Positions 56,734 through 64,000 of a stretch of 64,000 bases of DNA are shown in pieces. Within the stretch, counting starts at the first letter, position 1, and every line of letters begins with the position of its first letter. This stretch comes from Sporomusa silvacetica DSM 10669 (lineage in GTDB: Bacteria; Bacillota; Negativicutes; Sporomusales; Sporomusaceae), in NCBI RefSeq assembly GCF_002257705.1, contig NZ_LSLK01000071.1, positions 1-64,000 on the forward strand, given 5' to 3'. Under the pieces are notes generated by a model. It did not search any database, was not told the origin of the DNA, and saw nothing but the letters and a program-made list of their open reading frames with translations. The position numbers and the translations under genes are program-made.

Positions 56734-57858
56734 ATGAAAAAAATTTTAATAGTATTGTCAGCATGTTTAATGATTGGTTCCCTGTTTATATTTGGATGTA
56801 GCTCTTCAAAATCTGATTCGATTAAAATAGGTGTTGCAATTCCGTTAACTGGCGCTAGTGCACAAGACGGCGAAGCGATTAAGAATGGTGTAAAATTGGC
56901 CACTAAATTAATTAATGACGAGGGTGGAATTAATGGTAAAAAGATTGAATTAGTAGTAGAAGATGATAAAGGAGATCCCTCGGAAGCGGCAACAGTTGCT
57001 AATAAATTAGCGCAAGATAAAGATATTTCTGCCATTGTTGGTCATTTTAATAGTTCTTGCACATTAGCTGCTGCGCCAATCTATAACCAAGTTGGGGTAG
57101 TTAACGTATCACCTGGTTCAAGTGCAGCTGCAGTCAGCAAAGCTGGAGATTATACTTTTCGTGTAATTACGACAGATGCAGTTCAAGGAAGTTCATTAAT
57201 GAATTGGGCAGTAAAAGATTTAGGTTATAAAAATATTGCTATCGTATATGAAAATACAGATTATGGTGCAGGATTAGCAGATGTAGTTTCCAAAGCTGCC
57301 GGTGATTTAAGTACTAATATTGTCGCCAAAGAAGCTTATGAAGTTGGATCAACCGATTTTAGCACTGTTTTAACTAAGATTGCCAATAGCAATGCAGATG
57401 TTATTATTGTTGGTGGTTTATACAATGAAACAGCTTTGATTGCAAAACAGAAAAACAATTTTGGTTTAAGTAAAATGCAAATCATGGGTGTTGATGCAAT
57501 TTATTCCGATGCTTTGATTAAATTAGGTGGAGCTGCAGTAAATGGTATTAAGCTGACAGGTTATTTCTCAGAAGTAAGTCAGGATTCTGTAACACAAAAC
57601 TTTGTTAGTAAATATAAGGAAGCTTATAATAGTACGCCGAGCACCTATGCTGCGTATGGCTATGATGCTACCTTGGTAATCATTGATTCTATCAAAAAAG
57701 CTGGTATCGATCGCAAAGCAATTCGGGATTATATGGCAACTATCAAGGATTTAAAAGGAGCAACCGGGAGCAATAGTTTTGATGAAAATGGAGATGTTAT
57801 TAAACAACCATTACGTTTAGTCATACAAGATGGGAAATTTACTATAACTGAAAAATAG
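56734..57858 (+). CDS. Branched-chain-amino-acid-type ABC importer binding lipoprotein
   Basis: 374 residues. Lipobox IFGC (Cys about 29). Type-I periplasmic fold with IKIGVAIPLTGASAQDG, LVVEDDKGDPSEAATVANKLAQ, GHFNSSCTLAAAPIYN and AAYGYDATLVI. Usual ligands are Leu, Ile, Val, but the family also binds amides, urea and aromatic acids. Given the hydrolases at the end of this operon, the ligand is probably not a plain branched-chain amino acid. Confidence 0.9.
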   Translation: MKKILIVLSACLMIGSLFIFGCSSSKSDSIKIGVAIPLTGASAQDGEAIKNGVKLATKLINDEGGINGKKIELVVEDDKGDPSEAATVANKLAQDKDISAIVGHFNSSCTLAAAPIYNQVGVVNVSPGSSAAAVSKAGDYTFRVITTDAVQGSSLMNWAVKDLGYKNIAIVYENTDYGAGLADVVSKAAGDLSTNIVAKEAYEVGSTDFSTVLTKIANSNADVIIVGGLYNETALIAKQKNNFGLSKMQIMGVDAIYSDALIKLGGAAVNGIKLTGYFSEVSQDSVTQNFVSKYKEAYNSTPSTYAAYGYDATLVIIDSIKKAGIDRKAIRDYMATIKDLKGATGSNSFDENGDVIKQPLRLVIQDGKFTITEK

Positions 57859-57877
57859 TATTAGAGGGGAGCTCTAC

Positions 57878-58756
57878 ATGTTTTTTCAACAATTGATAAA
57901 TGGAATTACTGTTGGTGGGAGTTATGCATTGATTGCCCTTGGCTATACTATGGTTTATGGAATATTAAAAATAGTAAATTTCGCCCATGGCGATGTATTT
58001 ATGATCGGTTCATTTTTAGGATTGTTCTGCATGCAGGTATTGGGAATGCCATATATGGTGGCATTCCCCGTAGCAGCTATTGCAACTGCGGTTATGGGGA
58101 TCTTTATAGAACGTGTTGCGTATCGCCCTATTCGGGTGGCTGATAGTCTTGCGGTTATGATCAGTGCATTAGGAGTATCCATTTTTTTAGAGAATTTGGC
58201 AATGGTATTATGGGGAACCGGTACCCATGCTTTCAGCGGCTTGAGCGGTATTACAATCACCACATATGAATTTCACAAGGTGATTTTATCTAATATACAA
58301 ATTGGGGTTATTGTTTTATCTATTTTGTTGATGATAGGCCTGTATTTTATAGTAAATAAAACAAAAATCGGTGTTGCTATGAGGGCAACATCACATAGTA
58401 TTAAATCCGCAAAATTGATGGGAATTAATACAGATCGAATTATCTCCTTTACCTTTGGAATTGGCTCCGCTTTAGCTTGTATAGCCGGTATGTTAGTTGG
58501 GATCTATTATGATGCGGTATATCCGTTAATCGGATATTCTTATGGATTGAAGGCGTTCGCTGCTGCCGTTCTTGGCGGAATTGGCAGTATACCAGGTGCA
58601 ATGCTTGGCGGTTTTGTAATGGGTATTGTCGAAACTCTTGGGGCATCCTACATTTCCACTGGGTATAGAGATGCATTTGCGTTTGCTATTTTAATCATTG
58701 TATTAATCTTTCGTCCCGCTGGTATTTTAGGTAAAAAAGAAATCGATAAAGTATAA
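57878..58756 (+). CDS. ABC importer permease, LivH type
   Basis: 292 residues with eight or so TM segments. FFQQLINGITVGGSYALIALGYTMVYG start, NFAHGDVFMIG and the coupling loop ATSHSIKSAKLMGIN are LivH marks. AGGGGAG is upstream. First of the two permeases. Confidence 0.9.
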   Translation: MFFQQLINGITVGGSYALIALGYTMVYGILKIVNFAHGDVFMIGSFLGLFCMQVLGMPYMVAFPVAAIATAVMGIFIERVAYRPIRVADSLAVMISALGVSIFLENLAMVLWGTGTHAFSGLSGITITTYEFHKVILSNIQIGVIVLSILLMIGLYFIVNKTKIGVAMRATSHSIKSAKLMGINTDRIISFTFGIGSALACIAGMLVGIYYDAVYPLIGYSYGLKAFAAAVLGGIGSIPGAMLGGFVMGIVETLGASYISTGYRDAFAFAILIIVLIFRPAGILGKKEIDKV

Positions 58757-58819
58757 TGAATTATTTTTTTTGGTTTTGATTGTATTTATGCCGCTTGACG
58801 GGGCAGAATGGAGGCTACA

Positions 58820-59812
58820 ATGGATAAAGTGCAGCAATTTATTTTAAAGAATAAAAAGATTGTATCGTTATTAGGGGCTGTAATATTATTGGTGCTGCCG
58901 TTTATTGTTACCAACTCTTATTTTTTGCATATCTGTATTACGGTTTGTATTTACATTACATTAGCCTTGAGCCTAAATTTAGTTACAGGTTATGCCGGCC
59001 AGTTGGTATTAGGGCATGCAGCTTTTTATGGAATTGGGGCATATACAGGTGCCATGTTAATGTTGTTTTTTCACGTCAATTTTTTTATAGCACTAGTAGG
59101 GAGTGCTTTAGTGACAGGCATCTTCGGGTTGCTTTTGGGAATTCCGGCCTTACGATTGCGGGGCGATTATTTAGCCATTGTAACTTTGGGATTTGGCGAA
59201 ATCGTTCGTTTGGTATTTGTAAATTGGAAGGATGTTACACGTGGACCGGCAGGGCTGCCTGGTATCCCGGCTCCTGAAATATTAGGATTTACGTTAAGTG
59301 GACGTACTGCATTCTATTATATGGCCTTGATTTTAACGGTTTTTACAATTTTCTTTATGGTTAAGCTGATTAATTCGGGTGTAGGTATGGCCATGCAAAC
59401 AGTAAAAAATGATGAAATTGCTGCTGAAGCCATAGGTATACAACCTCGAAAATATAAACTGCTGGCATTTGTTATATCGTCGGTTTTTGCCGGTATCATC
59501 GGGTGTTTTTATGCTTCCTATCTCAGTTATGTAAGTCCAACAGCCTTTGTTTATAACACATCGATGACGATTCTTACCATGGTTGTATTAGGGGGATTAG
59601 GAAGTATCGTTGGATCGATACTTGGAGCGACTATATTAACTATATTACCTGAGATGTTACGATTCTTGAGTGACTATCGGATGTTGATTTTTGGTGCTCT
59701 GATGGTATTCATGATGATTTACAAGCCGGAAGGTTTTTGGGGGGCAAGTAAAAGAAGAAAAAATATTTATAAAATCAATGCAGGAGGTACTGATCATGGA
59801 TCAGATACTTAA
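58820..59812 (+). CDS. ABC importer permease, LivM type
   Basis: 330 residues. TGYAGQLVLGHAAFYGIGAYTGA, IPALRLRGDYLAIVTLGFGE and AEAIGIQPRKYKLLAF are typical of LivM. The start at 58820 follows GGAGG; the ATG at 58808 overlaps that ribosome site. It overlaps the LivG gene by 17 bases. Confidence 0.9.
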   Translation: MDKVQQFILKNKKIVSLLGAVILLVLPFIVTNSYFLHICITVCIYITLALSLNLVTGYAGQLVLGHAAFYGIGAYTGAMLMLFFHVNFFIALVGSALVTGIFGLLLGIPALRLRGDYLAIVTLGFGEIVRLVFVNWKDVTRGPAGLPGIPAPEILGFTLSGRTAFYYMALILTVFTIFFMVKLINSGVGMAMQTVKNDEIAAEAIGIQPRKYKLLAFVISSVFAGIIGCFYASYLSYVSPTAFVYNTSMTILTMVVLGGLGSIVGSILGATILTILPEMLRFLSDYRMLIFGALMVFMMIYKPEGFWGASKRRKNIYKINAGGTDHGSDT

Positions 59813-60575
59813 AACAGTTAATATTACAATGCAATTTGGCGGCTTAACTGCGGTTGATAATGTAAATATAACGCAGAACGATGGAGAAATCTTATCTTTG
59901 ATAGGTCCCAATGGCGCAGGAAAAACTACTCTTTTTAATATATTGACTGGTGTTTATAAACCAACAGCCGGACAAATTTTTTATCATGGTGAAAATATTA
60001 CAGGGCTTAAACCGTATCAGTTAGTCCGAAAAGGTATCTCGAGAACGTTTCAAAATATAAGACTATTTAATGATATGACTACATTAGAAAATCTTTTAAT
60101 TGCTAATCCAGATTGTAAAGATGAGGGTGTTTTTGAGTCAATTTTTGGGGGAGAAAAATTAAAGGCGAAACGTAGAAATGTAGTAGCTGTATGTGAATCG
60201 ATTCTTGAAACGCTTAAGTTGCAAGATAAAATAGATGAATTGGCATGCAATCTTCCTTATGGTAAACAGCGCCTGCTTGAAATAGGAAGAGCTTTAGCTA
60301 CAGGAGCAGATTTCCTGCTACTTGATGAGCCTGGTGCCGGGATGAATAGTATGGAGAAAGATGAATTAGCCCAAGTGATTCATTATATTACCAAGGATCT
60401 GAAGAAACATGTGCTGTTAATTGAACATGATATGAAATTCGTTATGGGGATTTCTGATCGAGTTGTAGTATTGGACCATGGTATAAAAATAGCAGAAGGT
60501 GTACCAGCGGAGATACAAAACAATCAACAAGTGATAGAAGCATATTTAGGTAAGGGTATTCCTGATGATGAATAG
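59796..60575 (+). CDS. ABC importer ATPase, LivG type
   Basis: 259 residues. Walker A GPNGAGKTT (about 36-44), Walker B-type FLLLDEPGAGM, D/H switch IEHDMKFV. The signature motif is atypical: LPYGKQRLLEIGRAL, as usual in LivG. AGGAGG is 6 bases before ATG 59796. Confidence 0.92.
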   Translation: MDQILKTVNITMQFGGLTAVDNVNITQNDGEILSLIGPNGAGKTTLFNILTGVYKPTAGQIFYHGENITGLKPYQLVRKGISRTFQNIRLFNDMTTLENLLIANPDCKDEGVFESIFGGEKLKAKRRNVVAVCESILETLKLQDKIDELACNLPYGKQRLLEIGRALATGADFLLLDEPGAGMNSMEKDELAQVIHYITKDLKKHVLLIEHDMKFVMGISDRVVVLDHGIKIAEGVPAEIQNNQQVIEAYLGKGIPDDE

Positions 60576-60588
60576 GAAGTGAATAATT

Positions 60589-61302
60589 ATGGCACTGTTA
60601 GAGATAAAAAATTTACAAGTTAAATATGGGGTTATTCCAGCATTGAAGGGAATATCTTTTTATGTTGAGCATGGTGAAGTTGTTGCGATTATTGGTGCTA
60701 ATGGAGCCGGAAAAACGACAACCCTTCACGCGATATCCAGCATCGTTTCTAAAAGTGGCGGAAATGTGTTCTTTCAAGATCAAGATATAACAAATAACCC
60801 GGCACATGAAATTGTGGCCATGGGAATATCACAAGTGCAGGAAGGCAGAGGTGTATTTTCCAATTTAAGTGTTTTGGAAAATTTGCAATTAGGGGCTTAT
60901 TTAAGAAATGATAAAGCCGAAATTGCTAAGGACTTTGCTTTTATATATGAATTATTTCCAAGGCTGGCAGAAAGAAAAAAACAGCTTGCGGGTACATTGT
61001 CCGGTGGTGAGCAGCAAATGTTAGCGATTGGCAGAGCGTTGATGTCGAGACCAAAGCTGTTGCTGTTAGATGAGCCGTCAATGGGACTTTCCCCGTTAAT
61101 TACGGAAAATATATTTAGGACAATAAAAAAATTAAATAAAGAAAATAAAATGACTATTTTACTTGTAGAGCAAAATGCGCAAATGGCGTTATGGGCTTCC
61201 AATCGTACGTATATCATGGAAACAGGGCAAATAGTCTATAGTGGTAATTCAAAAGAAATGAAAAATGACGATTTTATTAGAAAATCTTATCTGGGCCAAT
61301 AA
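60589..61302 (+). CDS. ABC importer ATPase, LivF type
   Basis: 237 residues. Walker A GANGAGKTT (about 36-44), signature LSGGEQQMLAIGRAL (about 138-152), Walker B LLLLDEPSMGLSP, VEQN switch. Completes the importer. A 52-base gap precedes the next gene. Confidence 0.92.
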   Translation: MALLEIKNLQVKYGVIPALKGISFYVEHGEVVAIIGANGAGKTTTLHAISSIVSKSGGNVFFQDQDITNNPAHEIVAMGISQVQEGRGVFSNLSVLENLQLGAYLRNDKAEIAKDFAFIYELFPRLAERKKQLAGTLSGGEQQMLAIGRALMSRPKLLLLDEPSMGLSPLITENIFRTIKKLNKENKMTILLVEQNAQMALWASNRTYIMETGQIVYSGNSKEMKNDDFIRKSYLGQ

Positions 61303-61354
61303 GCTTATTTATTGGAAGGATATATAAGCTTATATAGATGAGGGAGATGTAATT

Positions 61355-61822
61355 ATGGAAGATCAAAAAATGAAAGATCCTGTATCAATGTTTGTTTTAT
61401 TTGCGCAGATGTTTTCTATTACTGCTAAACATTTAGAGGAAGAATTTGGTCAAAAGGGATTGGATGTTTTGGCGGATTGTGTAAAGGAATTCGGTGTGAT
61501 GAGAGGAAAAGATATTGCTTGTCGCGCTGCAGCCCGCGGCCAAAAAAATACAGTTGAAAATTATTTGGATAATTATGATATGGAAAGAAGTGAACTTTTC
61601 GGATATACCAATGAATACAAACCGGATTGTATCTGCCAGGAATTCACAAAATGTATATTTGCAGAAACATGGATGGAAGCCGGTGAGGAGAAATATGGGA
61701 GAATTTATTGCGAGAATATCGATCCGGCTATTGCTTACGGATATAATAAAAATTTAGAGTGTCAGCATGAAAAAATCATGTACGATGATAAAAAATGCAC
61801 ATTTTGTTTCAAAATGAAATAA
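61355..61822 (+). CDS. L-2-amino-thiazoline-4-carboxylate hydrolase family protein
   Basis: 155 residues. The family pattern is visible: KHLEEEFGQKGLDVL (about 26-40), YGEERG-like FGVMRGKDIA, LDNYDMERSELFGY, and the Cys-bearing second half CQEFTKCIFAETWMEAGEEKYGRIYCENIDPAIAYGYN, shown here as landmarks TKCIFAETW and YCENIDPAIAYGYN. It ends with KCTFCF. ATC hydrolase opens the thiazoline ring to a carbamoyl-cysteine in Pseudomonas. Most clostridial relatives are untested. Co-occurrence with a carbamoylase-type M20 enzyme supports a ring-opening role here. GGGAGATG precedes the start. Confidence 0.78.
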   Translation: MEDQKMKDPVSMFVLFAQMFSITAKHLEEEFGQKGLDVLADCVKEFGVMRGKDIACRAAARGQKNTVENYLDNYDMERSELFGYTNEYKPDCICQEFTKCIFAETWMEAGEEKYGRIYCENIDPAIAYGYNKNLECQHEKIMYDDKKCTFCFKMK

Positions 61823-61859
61823 TGAAAATGCAATTATTTGAGTCGGAAGGGTGAGAAAT

Positions 61860-62867
61860 ATGGAGACAAGACCTGTAATTTATGATCCTAATAATAAGCC
61901 AAGAGAAATATACAGCGGCGTTCCTTCTTTTTTAGGGCTGCCGGTTGCAAAAGATAAAGAGGATTTAAAAAATTATGATTTCGCTATATTGGGTGTTCCC
62001 TGGGAAGGTGGCTGCACTTATGGAGGATATTCTTCTTGCGTAATAGCACCTAAAACAATTCGGACCGTATCAGCGAGATATACCGGCTATTTACCCGATT
62101 ATGATATTGATACTTTTGATATTTTAACTGGCTGTGATTATGGTGATACGGTAGTACAGAATGGAAATTATGAATTAACTTTTAACTCGATACGAGAAAA
62201 ATATATGGAGATTATCGAAGGTGGACAAATACCGATTGTGTTTGGCGGAGATCATTCTATAGCCTATCCTCTAATCCAGACTCTGGCCAAAAAGCATAAA
62301 AAAAGAGTAGGTGTAATCCATTTTGATGCTCATTTAGATAATTATCCGGCGTTTGGTGATGATTTATATTCTAGGTGTTCACCATTTAATCAATTATATC
62401 AGGATGAAAATATGGATCCGACTAAAATCGTTCATATCGGTATTCGGGGAGCAAGAAATCATCCACAAGAACGTAAGGAAGCTCGTAAGTATGGTGCTTC
62501 GGTGATTACTGCCAAAGAGATAAAGGAAAATGGTTATATGGCTTCTGTAAAAAAGGCTTTGTCAATTGCACAGAAGGATACAGATGTCGTATATATAACG
62601 GTATGTTCCGATGTATTGGATGGAGCTTTCAATCCACAAGGGCCCATAGATCCCTGCGGATTAACTTCATTTGAATTGGCAATGATGGTGAATGAGTGCG
62701 CATATGCCGGCGCATGTTCCTTTGATTTTGTAGAAATTTATCCAGAAACTTCTGGTGCACAAGTTTCAGCACATACTGGTACCTGTTTAGCCTTGTATTT
62801 TATGAATGGTGTAGCCAGAAATCGTTTAGAGAAAAATCAAAAGTTAAGTAATTGTTCTACTTATTAA
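61860..62867 (+). CDS. Arginase/agmatinase-superfamily hydrolase with an altered metal ligand
   Basis: 335 residues. Metal-binding motifs are VFGGDHS (His about 132) and HFDAHLD (Asp, His, Asp, about 155-159). The third motif, normally SxDxDxxDP, reads TVCSDVLDGAF here, so the first of its two aspartates is a cysteine and Pro is Gly. The rest of the fold, including PIDPCGLTSFE, is intact. Superfamily members hydrolyse guanidino groups to urea, or formimino groups. The start at 61860 follows GGAAGG; GTG 61851 is less likely. It ends the Liv-type operon and is followed by a terminator. Confidence 0.85.
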   Translation: METRPVIYDPNNKPREIYSGVPSFLGLPVAKDKEDLKNYDFAILGVPWEGGCTYGGYSSCVIAPKTIRTVSARYTGYLPDYDIDTFDILTGCDYGDTVVQNGNYELTFNSIREKYMEIIEGGQIPIVFGGDHSIAYPLIQTLAKKHKKRVGVIHFDAHLDNYPAFGDDLYSRCSPFNQLYQDENMDPTKIVHIGIRGARNHPQERKEARKYGASVITAKEIKENGYMASVKKALSIAQKDTDVVYITVCSDVLDGAFNPQGPIDPCGLTSFELAMMVNECAYAGACSFDFVEIYPETSGAQVSAHTGTCLALYFMNGVARNRLEKNQKLSNCSTY

Positions 62868-62898
62868 TCTGTCGTAATGAGCAATATCCAGTAAATTC

Positions 62899-62932
62899 AA
62901 TCCTTCCAGCCATTTGCTAGGAAGGATTTTTT
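62899..62932 (+). terminator. Intrinsic terminator
   Basis: AATCCTTCC, 12-base loop, GGAAGGATT, then TTTT and more T. The rest of the gap to 63134 shows no gene. Confidence 0.88.
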
Positions 62933-63134
62933 ATTATTTCCTAATAACTATGGACGAATATCTGACCTGATGAGGATGGAGCATCTTTGTCTATGTATAA
63001 TTTTCGCACCAGTACCGAGGTTTTTATATGTAATAGTACTGTTTGCTTCTAGACAAGCCAAAAGATTTTAAAACATAGCAGGAATACCCACATATTGTAA
63101 AGAAGAAATAAGGACTATTAAAGGAGGGGTCTTA

Positions 63135-64000
63135 ATGAAAGGATTGCTATCTTTCCGTCCGGTAGCGGCGGCACTATTTTTTTTCTTTTGTATATGGGCT
63201 ATAAGCCCGGTAGCACAAGCGACCCGTAATGATGTACTATACCAACAGTGTGTTGATCAAAAAAGTATTTTGCTAGGTGATTTGGAGAAGTTCGTTAACA
63301 TTGATAGTGGCAGTGGCTATGAGCAAGGGTTAAAACAATATCAAGGACTATTAATTGATAGATTAAAGGAACTTGGTGCTGAAGTTGAATATGTAGAGGT
63401 GGAGAAACCTCTGACAGGTTATAATATTAAGGCGACTTTCCATGGTACAGGCACGGGGTCTATCCTGCTGCTTGCCCATGCAGACACTGTATGGGCTCAG
63501 GGTACTGCAGCCCAAAGACCGTTCCGGATGGATGATAAGCGGGCTTATGGTCCAGGAGTATCTGATGAAAAGGGAGGGCTGGCCCTAGCCCTTCACGCAC
63601 TGACTTTATTAAACAACATGGGTTTTAAGGATTATGAAAAAATCACTTTTGTAATAAATCCTGACGAGGAAAAAAGTTCTCTAAAGTCGCGCGATTTTAT
63701 TATGCAGGCAGCCAAAGAACATAAATACGCAATAAGTGTTGAACCAGGGATACCGGGAGATGCGGTAATGAATTGGCGTAAAGGGATTGGCCGTTTGACG
63801 ATGGAAGTAACCGGACGTAATGCTCATGCCGGGATAGAGCCTGAAAAAGGCCGCAATGCTACAGTTGAAATTGCTCACCAAATATTGCAGCTTTCGAATC
63901 TCGGTGACCCAAAGAAAATGACTACCGTCAACTGGACATTGTTAGAAAAGACTAAAACACCGGTAAATGTAATTCCTGATTATGCCTGGGCTCAAGCTGA
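63135..64000 (+). CDS. Secreted M20 peptidase (carboxypeptidase-G2-like), 3' end outside window
   Basis: The frame stays open from ATG 63135 to the window end, 288 codons, with AAGGAGGGG upstream. Signal peptide to about residue 29 (AQA). M20 metal motifs are LLLAHADTVW (His, Asp; about 115-124), the bridging Asp in GPGVSDEKGG (about 143-152), and the general base pair in NPDEEKSS (about 177-184). Family enzymes of this type release C-terminal amino acids such as glutamate from folates or peptides. It has its own promoter region after the terminator at 62932. Confidence 0.85.
   Translation, partial: MKGLLSFRPVAAALFFFFCIWAISPVAQATRNDVLYQQCVDQKSILLGDLEKFVNIDSGSGYEQGLKQYQGLLIDRLKELGAEVEYVEVEKPLTGYNIKATFHGTGTGSILLLAHADTVWAQGTAAQRPFRMDDKRAYGPGVSDEKGGLALALHALTLLNNMGFKDYEKITFVINPDEEKSSLKSRDFIMQAAKEHKYAISVEPGIPGDAVMNWRKGIGRLTMEVTGRNAHAGIEPEKGRNATVEIAHQILQLSNLGDPKKMTTVNWTLLEKTKTPVNVIPDYAWAQA

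Overview
The window looks like chromosome from a spore-forming, double-membrane Firmicute of the Negativicutes (Sporomusa/Pelosinus type). It carries a GerA/GerB/GerC germination operon beside an RND pump, a membrane-fusion protein and the relic of a TolC outer-membrane channel. Codon use is moderately AT-rich. The genus is an inference; no rRNA gene is present.

Layout. 1-2530: the 3' part of a TnpB gene with its element end, then a two-subunit Fe-S fumarase. 2595-2915: a strong promoter driving tRNA-Pro, tRNA-Gly and tRNA-Arg. 2870-23435: a 20.5-kb integrative element in the 3' half of tRNA-Arg, bounded by an exact 58-bp repeat. It carries a tyrosine integrase, an Xis-like protein, a P4-type primase-helicase, an ERCC4 nuclease and many small genes. 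It also carries a 1731-residue protein with a lytic transglycosylase domain, a set of reverse-strand cargo genes, an XRE repressor with three operators, and a FinO/ProQ-type RNA chaperone. No capsid, portal, tail or large-terminase gene is visible. The element also has 9-bp periodic arrays and a tandem hairpin motif whose stems differ while the joining sequences are kept. I regard it as the most likely undescribed system here: a phage-satellite-like or heavily reduced phage-derived element with an RNA component.

23436-32335: a DUF2238 relic, then a GlpP-type antiterminator gene behind a nested-hairpin terminator leader. This heads an operon for a HAD phosphatase, an alkaline-phosphatase-superfamily hydrolase and a Ugp-like ABC importer, probably for glycerol-phosphate compounds. 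Repeat-rich DNA follows, ending in a third, decayed copy of the tRNA-Arg attachment region. 32363-40212: an envelope module of TolC relic, membrane-fusion protein, RND pump, an internally duplicated secreted protein and an OmpR-type two-component system. The pump operon and the secreted-protein gene sit behind near-identical leaders with 11-bp direct repeats. 40467-42060: an AT-rich MFS gene and the internally deleted relic of a REP-associated transposase.

42063-49338: a promoter, a long structured leader, a Gate-domain membrane protein, NikABCDE-type nickel importer genes and a GNAT acetyltransferase. 49441-49651: the relic of another integrase left end plus a dispersed 25-bp repeat. 49657-54088: a reverse-strand germination operon with a small two-TM protein at its end. 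54311-62867: an M20 carbamoylase-type hydrolase and an IclR regulator, divergent from a Liv-type ABC importer, an ATC-hydrolase-family protein and an arginase-superfamily protein with a changed metal ligand. Together these look like uptake and ring or ureido hydrolysis of a nitrogen compound. 63135-64000: the start of a secreted M20 peptidase cut by the window end.
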